A DNA stretch of 64,000 bases from Phragmites australis (taxonomy: Eukaryota; Streptophyta; Magnoliopsida; Poales; Poaceae). Each line of letters starts with the position of its first letter. Within the stretch, counting starts at the first letter, position 1. Of this stretch, positions 45,010 through 53,505 are shown in pieces. Location of the stretch: the NCBI RefSeq assembly GCF_958298935.1, contig NC_084936.1, positions 7,571,501 through 7,635,500 on the forward strand, read 5' to 3'. The notes beneath the pieces are model-generated. The model was not told the origin of the DNA, searched no databases, and saw nothing but the letters and a program-made list of their open reading frames with translations. The position numbers and the translations under genes were made by a program.

Positions 45010-45415
45010 GTGCAGGCGGTGGTGGTGCGCGACCGGCTGCACGCCTTCGCGCAGGACAAGGCGCAGGAGGCCAGCTTCATTGAGAGTCACCACAGCACGG
45101 ACGTGCTTGCGCCGGCCACCATGCGCAGCCCCACCGTCCTCACCTCCACCACCGACAGGTACATCCATCTCAGCAGCGCTCTCCCCAAGCTGCGCTCCAT
45201 CGTTTGTGACTTCGTGGAGGGGTACAACAAGCCCAACACCAGCATCCAGTGCAGCGACTTGAGCTCCCTCCATACTTCCAAGTTCCTCAGAGTCTTTGAC
45301 ATCTGAGGCTCAAGCTCAAAAAGCTCCCCCAATGATATCGGCTCCATGATCCACATAAAAAACCTGGGTCTCCAGTGTGGCTACCTGGAAAAACTCCCAC
45401 ACACCATAGCTACCT
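45010..45415 (+). pseudogene. NBS-LRR resistance-protein fragment (ARC2-LRR junction)
   Basis: Plus strand. The peptide runs from DRLHAFAQDKAQEASFIE through LPKLRSIVCDFVEGYN and LHTSKFLRVFDI to a stop at 45304-45306. It then continues as GSSSKSSPNDIGSMIHIKNLGLQCGYLEKLPHTIA. This matches the order in CC-NBS-LRR proteins just after the NB-ARC: a helical linker, then 'LRSF...FLRVLDL...IGNLIHLRYLGL...LPxSIG'. The NB-ARC and most LRRs are absent and one stop is present, so it is a captured or relic gene fragment of about 135 codons. Confidence 0.65.
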
Positions 45416-46005
45416 AGCCCGGTCTATCGGCTCACCCCAACCAGAAGCGCATGCGCGGGTGGCTCGCAGACTAGCATTTTAGCTAGCGGGTGGCTCGCAG
45501 GATAGCATTTCACCTCCCGCACACCATAGTTTTCCTAAAGCTAGCTGTACACACTATGTACACCGTAGCTAGCACACATACACAAGCCTCGAAAAACAGG
45601 AAGAAAGGTGAGGTCACCTGCTACCGCCCTCCGTTGAGCAAAGTTCACCATGCATGGTAGCCGGGGAGAAGCTAAGGAGTCCCTCCGCTCGACCGACCAG
45701 AAGCCCTCTGTGCACGCCTAGCCGGAGACTCCGGCCACCCTCCGAAGCTGGTCGGAGGCCCCTCTCCAAAAACTGTACCAACGCGAGTTTGGTTTGGTGC
45801 TCGTCGCCATGACTCATGCCAAGGACCCGTACCATTTCTTTGAGTGCAAACCTTCGTCATCAAACGGCCACTGCGAAGAAGCTCCACACTGTACCGCTCC
45901 AAAGTCCGAACAACCCCCAAGCACTCCGACGATGCTCTAGGCGGCCTTACAGACTCCGTCTTCGGCATCAAGTGCTTCGCCGACTCAGCCCGGGGCCGGC
46001 CCTGG
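45416..46005. other. Repeat-rich spacer before copia element 2
   Basis: Short duplicated piece GGGTGGCTCGCAG near 45457 and 45486; otherwise CCGGAG-rich sequence. No gene is supported. Confidence 0.4.
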
Positions 46006-46010
46006 TGGGC
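46006..46010. repeat. Target-site duplication TGGGC of copia element 2
   Basis: TGGGC lies directly before the 5' LTR and again at 48127-48131 directly after the 3' LTR. It fixes the element ends. Confidence 0.93.
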
Positions 46011-46621
46011 TGTTAGTATTAATCTTGACTTGTGTAGTTAGCATGTATGTCATGCGGGTCTTTTAGCTAGTTTGTGTTAGTCCGCAGCTGTGTGTTGCAG
46101 TGCGGTGCAGCTAGCTGATCGATGATTGAGTCGTCATTAGATTAAGCAGAGTTAGTGAGCTGCATACAGGAAAGTGGCCATCTTATGCGGATCATGGAGA
46201 CACGACATGCATGAGTTAGTGGCTTGTGCGTGTGTGGATCGTGCGGGCGTGTGCGTGAGACTCGGCCAACAGGTTCTTGCATGCGGCTGGGAGTGAGTCC
46301 TCAGGTTGGTTAGCTTCATACGTGTGAGGAGGGAGTGGAGCCCGGGTATGCGTGCGTGGCGTGAGTCCCGGGCAGTTTGTTGCTCCGTGTGCATGTCAGT
46401 GAAGCTATATAAGCTGTGTACTTGCTTGGCTAATTGGGAAGTGAATACAGACAATAAGAAAAGGGCGTTCGTTGCCGGTAAGTCTGTGTGTGTTAGCTTC
46501 TCCACAGTACTGCTTGCTAGCAACTCTTGTGTTTGCGTGTGTCCTCCGAGCAGCGTGAGTTTCTGTCTGCTGCGTCCAGTGCCGCGTGAGATCGCGTAAG
46601 TCGAAGGAGGCAGCTCCAACA
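46011..46621 (+). repeat. 5' LTR of copia element 2
   Basis: TGTTAG...CTCCAACA, 611 bp. A TATA box CTATATAAG is at 46405-46413. No ATG occurs between the likely transcription start and the Gag ATG at 46641. Confidence 0.95.
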
Positions 46622-46623
46622 TT

Positions 46624-46635
46624 TGGCATCAGAGC
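46624..46635 (+). other. Primer-binding site, tRNA-iMet type
   Basis: TGGCATCAGAGC, one base different from the canonical TGGTATCAGAGC, lies two bases after the LTR. Confidence 0.88.
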
Positions 46636-46640
46636 CGTGT

Positions 46641-47465
46641 ATGCCCAAGATCCTGCGCTACTACCTCGACTCCATGGCGATGGTTCCGCACAGTGCCGGG
46701 GGAAGTAGCGGTGTCTCGCTCGCGTACCTGCTGCTCTCCTCGACGAACTACACCGCGTGGGCGATCAAGGTGGAGGCCATTCTTGATGCTCAGGGCCTTT
46801 GGGAGGTCGTGAATCCAGCAAAAGGCGAGGTGGCGGACGCACGGAAGGACAAGACGGCGAGGGCACAACTTCTCCAAGCGCTACCGGAGGACATCCTCAT
46901 GCAGGTCTCACAAAAGAAGACGGCGAAAGAGCTTTGGGACAGCCTCAAGACAAGGTTCGTCGGAGCCGACCGCGTCAAGGCCGCTCGTCTTTCAACCTTG
47001 AAAGGCGAGTTCGACTTGCTGCGCATGAAGGAGGGGGAGCCGTTGGACGACTACGCCGGCAAAATCAGTGGCATGGCGGCGAGGTACGCCAACCTCGGCG
47101 CAACACTCGACGACTCCGCCATGGTCAAGAAGCTCCTCGACACCGTCCCAGATCGGCTCTACCCTGTCATTGCGGGGATCGAGCAGTTTTGTGACGTGGA
47201 GAAGATGCCGTTTGAGGAGGCGCTTGGGAGGCTGAAGGCCTTCGACGAGCGTTCTCGACGGCGCACTCAAGCCAGCGAGACTAGTGATGGCCAGCTCCTG
47301 CTCACGGCGGCCGAGTGGCAGTCTCGGCAAAAGGACAAGTCCATGGGAAAGAAAGGTAAATGCTATAATTGCGGTGTCCGTGGACATTTTGCCAGGGAAT
47401 GTCCCAAGCCAAAGAAGGAAGAAGCGCTCCTTGCGACGGCGGATGAGGAACCGACGTTACTTTGA
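46641..47465 (+). CDS. Copia-type Gag (UBN2 domain and CCHC knuckle), intact
   Basis: 274 residues from ATG 46641 (MPKILRYYLDSM), the first AUG downstream of the LTR TATA box. A start at 46674 (MAMVPHSAGG) is an alternative, and the frame is open back to 46623. The N-terminal part has a gag-pre domain (LSSTNYTAWAIKVEAILDAQ, GLWEVV). The UBN2 domain follows (KKTAKELWDSLKTRFVG, LSTLKGEFDLLRM, LDDYAGKISGMAARY). One CX2CX4HX4C zinc knuckle (CYNCGVRGHFAREC, 47361-47402) precedes a short acidic tail and stop. Gag would form virus-like particles and package the element RNA. The ORF has no stops or shifts, so it is probably under recent selection or very young. Confidence 0.93.
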   Translation: MPKILRYYLDSMAMVPHSAGGSSGVSLAYLLLSSTNYTAWAIKVEAILDAQGLWEVVNPAKGEVADARKDKTARAQLLQALPEDILMQVSQKKTAKELWDSLKTRFVGADRVKAARLSTLKGEFDLLRMKEGEPLDDYAGKISGMAARYANLGATLDDSAMVKKLLDTVPDRLYPVIAGIEQFCDVEKMPFEEALGRLKAFDERSRRRTQASETSDGQLLLTAAEWQSRQKDKSMGKKGKCYNCGVRGHFARECPKPKKEEALLATADEEPTLL

Positions 47466-47501
47466 AGTTTTGTCTAGGATGGTAAAATAATCCAAGTCAA
47501 G

Positions 47502-47515
47502 ATTAGGGGGAAATT
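47502..47515 (+). other. Polypurine tract of copia element 2
   Basis: ATTAGGGGGAAATT directly before the 3' LTR; the G-run is the plus-strand primer. Confidence 0.8.
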
Positions 47516-48126
47516 TGTTAGTATTAATCTTGACTTGTGTAGTTAGCATGTATGTCATGCGGGTCTTTTAGCTAGTTTGTGTTAGTCCGCAGCTGTGTGT
47601 TGCAGTGCGGTGCAGCTAGCTGATCGATGATTGAGTCGTCATTAGATTAAGCAGAGTTAGTGAGCTGCATACAGGAAAGTGGCCGTCTTATGCGGATCAT
47701 GGAGACACGACATGCATGAGTTAGTGGCTTGTGCGTGTGTGGATCGTGCGGGCGTGTGCGTGAGACTCGGCCAACAGGTTCTTGCATGCGGCTGGGAGCG
47801 AGTCCTCAGGTTGGTTAGCTTCATACGTGTGAGGAGGGAGTGGAGCCCGGGTATGCGTGCGTGGCGTGAGTCCCGGGCAGTTTGTTGCTCCGTGTGCATG
47901 TCAGTGAAGCTATATAAGCTGTGTACTTGCTTGGCTAATTGGGAAGTGAATACAGACAATAAGAAAAGGGCGTTCGTTGCCGGTAAGTCTGTGTGTGTTA
48001 GCTTCTCCACAGTACTGCTTGCTAGCAACTCTTGTGTTTGCGTGTGTCCTCCGAGCAGCGTGAGTTTCTGTCTGCTGCGTCCAGTGCCGCGTGAGATCGC
48101 GTAAGTCGAAGGAGGCAGCTCCAACA
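47516..48126 (+). repeat. 3' LTR of copia element 2
   Basis: 611 bp, same length as the 5' LTR. Two differences were seen by eye (A/G in GGCCATCTTATG near 46179/47684, and T/C in GGGAGTGAGTCC near 46293/47798). Followed by TGGGC. Confidence 0.95.
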
Positions 48127-48131
48127 TGGGC

Positions 48132-48469
48132 TTCTACTCCGGCTATCCTCCGCGCACCACTCCATCCACCACCGCTTCGGAGGCCCCTACGGCTCACAGC
48201 CGCTCCGGAGGCACCCTCCGTCCACTGCCATGCAGAAGGCCCCTCCACCCACAGCCTCTCCGGAGGCCCCCTACAACTCACTGTTGCGCCAGAGGAGGTG
48301 CCTGTGAGTTCATGGCCTAGTATCTGCGAATTGGACCGGTAGAGGAAACAAGTTGAGGGCAATACCAAGAAGACTTGGTGATGGAGGTGGGGTGAAGGCA
48401 AATGTGCTCTCGGACGTACTGATCGAGAAACCTACTCACCGAAGGCCTTGCTCCATGCCCAGCTCCATG
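48132..48469. other. CCGGAGG-rich spacer
   Basis: Pro/Ser-like GC-rich sequence with GCTCCGGAGGC motifs, open in places but without a recognisable product. It continues the sequence interrupted at 46010. Confidence 0.35.
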
Positions 48470-48930
48470 CTAGAGACCACGTTTTGAAAACCTCAGCCAA
48501 AATGGAGAGTCCTGCGAAAACTTCACCAAAAACAGAGTCTTACTAAGCCTCCGGTAAAAACGAAGAGACTTCCGAAAACCTCCGCGACACGGACTGTCTT
48601 ACAAAAACCTCTGAAAAACAGAGAATCCTACAAAACCTCCACCAAAACGGAGAGACTTCCAAAACCTCTGTAAAAACAGAGAGTCCTACAAAATCTCTGG
48701 CAAAAACGGAGAGTCTTACACGACCTCTAACAAAACGGAGAGACTTCTAAAACCTCCATAAGATGGAGAGTCTTACCAAACCTTCGCAAAAACAAAAAGA
48801 CTTCCAAAACCTCCGCAAGATGGAGAGCTTTCCACAAAACCTCCGCAAAAACGGAGAGTCTTACAAAACCCCCGCAAAAACAGAGATGTTTCGAAAACTT
48901 CTGCAAAGCGGTGATGTTTTATAAACCTCC
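48470..48930. repeat. Degenerate tandem array, unit about 36-40 bp
   Basis: About eleven copies of a unit AAAACCTCCGCAAAAACGGAGAGTCTTAC with variants (CTCYGY-AAAAACRGAGAG). Each unit contains CTCCG...CGGAG, so it is self-complementary and could form small hairpins. Confidence 0.85.
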
Positions 48931-49660
48931 TCACTGGTAGCATAACCTCGGTGATGCAAAGGTCTTAAAGACCTCTCGTATAGTACCTCTGGCATCTTGA
49001 AGGCAGTGCCTTCATGCCGGAGAAGTAATTCCTTCCGCCATCTTTAAGGTCTAGCTAAACTACGTGGCGAATAGGCAAAGACCGCTTGGTCTTTAAGGTC
49101 TAGCTAACCTACGTGACGGATAGGCAAAGACCGCTCGGGCATCTTGAAGGTATAGCCTCCGTGCTGGACAGTCATAAACCCTCCACCATATGAAGGCCTA
49201 GCAAGCCTCTGTGGTAGAAAGGTAAAAAAAACCTCTGGCATCTTGAAGGCAAAGCCTGCGTGCCGAAGAGGTATAATAGTCTACGCATAAAAATGCGTGG
49301 GCCACTCTACACACAAAAAATGCGTGGGCCACATCATACATACATACCTCATACATCATACATTCATACATCATACATAAATACACTCATACATCATACG
49401 TACATACATACCTACGTACATACACATATGCTTACAGGTGGTACAACCGTCTTAGAAGCTTCCCTACCTTGGCTAAGGCCATGACAGGCTGCAGACTTTT
49501 GCTATTCCCTGTCAGAGCACATTATGCTCAAAAGCAAAACACTCCAGCATCTTGAAGGCAAAGCCTCCGTGCCGGAGAGGTAGAAAACTCTCTAGCATCT
49601 TGAAGGCATAGCCTCCGTGCCGGAGAGGTAATTATTCTCCAGACAATTACAGGCACAATG
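48931..49660. repeat. Dispersed 'CATCTTGAAGGCA-AGCCTCCGTGCCGGAGAGG' repeats
   Basis: At least five copies of CATCTTGAAGGCAAAGCCTCCGTGCCGGAGAGGTA or close variants (about 48990, 49139, 49239, 49550, 49597). A related AAGGTCTAGCTAACCTACGTG pair occurs near 49045 and 49100. No gene is supported. Confidence 0.7.
49323..49432. repeat. CATA microsatellite
   Basis: (CATACAT)n-type simple repeat, imperfect, about 110 bp. Confidence 0.85.
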
Positions 49661-51330
49661 TAGGAGCGAAAATTCCAACAAACATGAGTGGGACTCGGAG
49701 TACGCAGGCTCCAGACAGCTCTGCCTCCATTATGCCCCTCAGCTTTGTCGATGACTCCACTTTTGGCATCTACCATTGAGGGGATAATGGGCTACCTCCC
49801 GCAGCCCCGTCGTCGACTCCATTTTCGGCTTCCACTACTGGGGGCTTCAAACGACTCCTCTTCTATTATGCCCCTCAGCTTTGCCGATGACTCCACTTCC
49901 GGCATCTACCATTGAGGGGGTAATGGGTTGCCTCCCGTAGCACCATCATCGACTCCATCTTCGGCTTCCACTGCCGGGGGCTTCGGACAGCTCCGCCTCC
50001 GTTATGCCCCTTAGCTTCGCTGATGACTCCAATTCTAGCATCGACCGCTGAGAGGGTAACGGGCTGCCTCCCGTAGCCTCGTCATCAGCTATGTCTCTGT
50101 TACGCCCCTCAGCTTCACCGATGACTCCACTTCTGGCACTGTCGTCGACTCCATCTCCGGCTTCCACCACCGGGGGCTTCAGATGGCTCCGCCTCCATTA
50201 CGACCCTCAGCTTCACCGATGACTCCACTTCTTACATCTATCGCTGAGAGGGTAACAGGTTGCCTCCTCCAACCCCGTCATCAACTTTGTTTCCGGCTTC
50301 CACCGCCAGGGGCTTCAGACAGCTCCGCCTCTGTTATGCCCCTCAGCTTCGCCGATGACTCCACTTTCGACATCTACTGCTGAGGGGATAACAGGCTGCC
50401 TCCCATAGCCCCGTCGTTGACTCTGTCTCCGGCTTCCACCGCCGGAGCATTCGGACAGCTCCGCTTCTGTGACGCCCCTCAACTTCGCTGATAACTCCAC
50501 TTTCAGCATCTACCATTGAGGGGGTAACGGGCTGCCTCCTATATCCCCGTCATCTACTTCGTCTCCGGCTTCCACCACCAGGGGTTTCGGACAACTTCGC
50601 TTCTGTTACGCCCCTCAGCTTCGCCGATGACTCCACTTCCGGCATCTACCGTTGAGGGGGTAATGGGATGCCTCCCGCAGCACTGTCGTCGACTCCGTCT
50701 CTCGCTTCCACCACCGGGGGCTTCGGACATCTCTGCCTCCGTTACGCCCCTCAGCTTCACTGATGACTCCACTTCCAGCATCTACCGCTGAGGGGGTAAT
50801 AGGCTGCCTCCCGCAGTCTCGTCATCGGCTCCGCCTCCGTTACGCCCCTCAGCTGCGTCGATGACTCCACTTCCGGCATCTACCACTGAGGGGATAATGG
50901 GCTACCTCCTGCAGCACCGTCGTTGACTTTGTCTCTCTGGCTTCCACCGCATGGGGCTTCGGATGGCTTCGCCTCCATTACACCCCTCAGCTTCGCCGAA
51001 GACTCCACTTTCGGCATCTACCGCTGAGGGGGTAACAGGTTGCCTCCCATAGCCCCGTCGTCGACTCCATCTTTGGCTTCCACCGTTGGGGGCTCCAGAT
51101 GGCTCCGCCTCTGTTACACCCCTCAGCTTCGCTGTTGACTCCACTTCCGGCATCTACCAGTGAGGGGGTAACGGGATGCCTCTGGCAGCCTCGTTGGACG
51201 GCTCCTCCTCTATTACGCCCCTCAGCTTCGCAGATGACTCCACTTCCGGCATCTACCACTGAAGGGGTAACGGGCTACCTCCCGTAGCCTCGCCATCGAC
51301 TCCACCTCCGGCTTCACCATGAAGCTTCGG
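49660..51330. repeat. GC-rich minisatellite, 136 bp and 98 bp units, 13 anchors
   Basis: The anchor GCCCCTCAGCTTCGCCGATGACTCC recurs at about 49734, 49870, 50006, 50104, 50202, 50338, 50474, 50610, 50746, 50844, 50982, 51118 and 51217. Spacings are 136,136,98,98,136,136,136,136,98,136-138,136,99. The long unit contains TCCGGCTTCCACCGCCGGGGGCTTC, part of which the short unit lacks. No coding product is recognised; the minus-strand ORFs repeat the same short peptide and follow from the array. Confidence 0.93.
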
Positions 51331-51475
51331 TAGGCCTCTCCAACATCGAGTGTCATCACGGGTCTGGACCATGTCGCCTCCATCGAACCTCGTCAGCTGC
51401 GGCGATCGTCGAGAGGTTTTTACATGGATGGGAAGCGATCCATGATGGCCTGACTTCAAAGGGGCAGAGCTTCGA

Positions 51476-52047
51476 GTGCAGGAGACCGTGCCACCACGCG
51501 GCAGAAATAGCAATTTTCTTTATTTATTCCCTGCTTTAAGATACAGAGCACATTTGTGTTACATTTGCATGATTTCTTCATTAAAACAATGGTGAGTGCA
51601 TAAAGTATATGCAGGCATCAAGCATGCAGAGAGCAAACATACGTTAAAAATTGCACAACAATCAATCTGATATTAATGTTACTCATTAAATTTTTGTTGT
51701 GGCCCTTAAGACTTCGACAGTCCAAATGGGTGGATGACGTTTCGACGCCGGCATCTAAAGAGTCACGGGTTTGGCCCGTGAAGTCGGACCATGCCCAAAG
51801 GCTAAAGAAGAAATCAAGGCCTGGATACCTTAGGGCAGACACCTCTGCAAAGGGTACACACAGGGGTAGAGCATCGAGTGCAGGAGACCGTGCCACCACG
51901 CGGAAGAAATAGCAATTTTCTTTATTTATTCCCTGCTTTAAGATACAGAGCACATTTATGTTACATTTGCATGATTTCTTTATTAAAACAAAGGTGACTG
52001 CATAAAGTATATGCAGGCATCAAGCATGCAGAGAGCAAACATACGTA
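51476..52047. repeat. Direct repeats of the PR-1 3'-UTR block around a dispersed repeat
   Basis: 51476-51645 and 51880-52047 are near-identical (TGCAGGAGACCGTGCCACCACGCGG, CAATTTTCTTTATTTATTCCCTGC, GCAGGCATCAAGCATGCAGAGAGCAAACATACG). Between them, 51645-51880 is the block also found at 38565-38870. The tandem duplication therefore includes the PR-1 polyadenylation region. Confidence 0.85.
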
Positions 52048-52138
52048 TTACATCGAGATAGCATCGATTGACATATTACTATGAATACACACAACATAGC
52101 TATTTGTATCTTATAATAGCACTTGAAGTAGCAAGTCG
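51918..52138 (-). promoter_or_regulatory. PR-1 3' UTR and polyadenylation signals
   Basis: On minus, the region after the PR-1 stop contains AATAAATAAA (plus-strand 51921-51930), a likely polyadenylation signal about 210 bp after the stop. The same block is present in the pseudogene (27606-27840). Confidence 0.55.
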
Positions 52139-52639
52139 CTAGTACGGACGCTGTCCAGGGACATTGCCCGCTGGGGCATAGTTGCAGGTGATGAAGACGC
52201 CACCATTGTCGCACTTGACGCGCGCGCAGCCAATGGCCGTCGTGCTGCGCCACACCACCTGCATGTAGTGCTCGCACATCTTCTGCGGCATGCATCTGCC
52301 GCTGACGTTGTCGTAATTCTGCCTTTCGTTCACCCACATCTCCATGGCCTCCGCCACCGTCCAGTCCTTGCCGGCTGGTCCCACGTAAACATTCTCACCG
52401 TAGCCCATGGTCTTGTGATCGTCAGAGTGCCCGAGCTTGCAGTCACCGGCACGTCTAGCCGCGTAGGCCCGTGCGAACGCCGCGACAGTATGATCCCAGA
52501 CCACATCGCCAACACCTACCTCACCACGGGCGGCGTTGTGCAGCGCCACGAATTCCTGATCCGGGTTCTGAGCCATGGAGGTCGTGGCCATGGTGACCAC
52601 GAGTACAAAGGCTACTGCTGCCATCTTGGGTGTCTCCAT
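52139..52639 (-). CDS. Pathogenesis-related protein 1 (PR-1), secreted CAP-domain protein
   Basis: Intronless 166-residue ORF, the usual PR-1 length. Start chosen at ATG 52639 (METPKMAAV); the frame is open a little further but without ATG. Signal peptide: hydrophobic AAVAFVLVVTMATTSMA with probable cleavage before QNPDQEF, so it is secreted to the apoplast. CAP domain motifs are HNAARGEVGVGDVVWD, GYGENVYVG, CEHYMQVVWRSTTAIGCARV and ITCNY. Six Cys in the classic pattern would form three disulfides, and the conserved His residues are present. The C-terminus CNYAPAGNVPGQRPY fits the CNYx.PxGNxxxxxPY pattern of the CAPE peptide released from PR-1. PR-1 proteins bind sterols and act in defence. 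Isoelectric type and inducibility cannot be judged by eye. A decayed second copy lies at 27606-28107. Confidence 0.95.
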   Translation of the reverse strand: METPKMAAVAFVLVVTMATTSMAQNPDQEFVALHNAARGEVGVGDVVWDHTVAAFARAYAARRAGDCKLGHSDDHKTMGYGENVYVGPAGKDWTVAEAMEMWVNERQNYDNVSGRCMPQKMCEHYMQVVWRSTTAIGCARVKCDNGGVFITCNYAPAGNVPGQRPY

Positions 52640-52870
52640 ACCTATCGCTAGCTCAATTTGCACTGGGTGGATCGGAAATTCTAATGAGATGTGTGTGCAA
52701 GTACGTGACTGTGCAGCGTTGTGATGTCCGAGTGTTACTCGTGACGTATTATTTATACCCGATGGAGGCCTCCGTGTTGGGCATGCAGATGGAATTTATT
52801 CTTTTGTTTTTCGATATTTTTATTCCCAAGTGGCCGTACCTAATACACATGTTAAATACTAACATGCGCG
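52640..52870 (-). promoter_or_regulatory. PR-1 core promoter and 5' UTR
   Basis: TATAAATA on minus (plus 52750-52757) lies about 110 bp upstream of the ATG. ACGTCA (TGACGT on plus, 52742-52747) is a TGA/bZIP-type site just downstream of the TATA box. AATTTAGTTG-type AT-rich sequence lies further upstream. Homology with the second PR-1 copy resumes only at 52871. Confidence 0.6.
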
Positions 52871-53505
52871 CTGCAGTCCTGCCACAGTCCAATGCATGTG
52901 ACAGGTAGGAAAAGAATAGGACTGGGTCTTTCATTGCCTCCAGGAACTGGCCGTGGTCGTTGTGAATGCATGCATGCGTGAGCGTGTGGATCCACATTTC
53001 TTTGTTGGCATGTTCTACGGTTTGCAACGAACCAGATGAATCAACTTGATTTTGTTTACCTGTGAGGAGATCAACTAAAGCTCAATTTAGTTGAGATTAA
53101 AAAAGTACCATGTACTCAGAATTTAACAAATTATTCTAGAGAGCGACGCCGTGTATGTAATTTTTGGTGATGTGCCCTAGACACAATCATAAACAAAACA
53201 TATTGGATCCGTACATGGGCTACAGGGATGATGATCCGTGAGGAATTAGAGTCATTATTGAGCTCCAACATGGTAACCCATTAGCGTGCTCTAAATAAGT
53301 CCAGGCAGGAGCTATCGGTGTGACTTATCGCAACAGTCCGAAACCCTTGCCGCCACCTCCGCTTGACCTCACCACGAAACCGAGCCGAGCAGCACACCAG
53401 CGTACGGTCCCCCCCCCCCCCCCCCAGTGCTGATCCACTCGGCGAGGTAGAGACGAGGCTGCTGCTAGGACAATCAGCATTTACTTCACGTGAAGAGTGA
53501 AGAGT
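52871..53505. repeat. Upstream flank of PR-1, copy B of the duplication
   Basis: Homologous to 37593-38270. It contains a poly-C run of about 19 bases near 53409-53427 where copy A has other sequence. The match ends at CTTCACGTGAAGAG (about 53500), where LINE fragment 2 begins. Confidence 0.88.

Larger units (their letters stand above)
46011..48126 (+). mobile_element. Gag-only copia-type LTR retrotransposon (TR-GAG), 2,116 bp, young
   Basis: Two 611 bp LTRs (46011-46621, 47516-48126) with only two transitions between them by eye, a primer site, a polypurine tract and a perfect 5 bp duplication. The 894 bp interior is almost entirely one intact Gag ORF. There is no protease, integrase, RT or RNase H. 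This is a complete and probably recently mobile non-autonomous element of the TR-GAG type that makes its own Gag and must borrow Pol from an autonomous copia. Confidence 0.95.

Noticed and set aside
44459..45306. Long plus- and minus-strand ORFs across 44136-45306
   Set aside because: They arise from GGCCGGCACGGC and CTCCGAGCC repeats. Only the part from about 45010 has a coherent NBS-LRR-like match.
43625..46010. Complete LTR element starting TGTAACAACCC at 43625
   Set aside because: No matching LTR end, second LTR or TSD could be found.
48470..48930. CRISPR-like array
   Set aside because: This is a plant nuclear region, the units are directly tandem and diverged, and there are no unique spacers of constant length or cas genes.
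49660..51330. Repeated small minus-strand ORFs over the minisatellite
   Set aside because: The peptides repeat with the DNA unit and have no ATG or domain consistency; the array is the simpler explanation.
49660..51330. Possible centromeric satellite because the unit is near 137 bp
   Set aside because: Only length is similar to known grass centromere repeats. The array is GC-rich, has 13 units and two unit lengths, and no sequence similarity could be shown.
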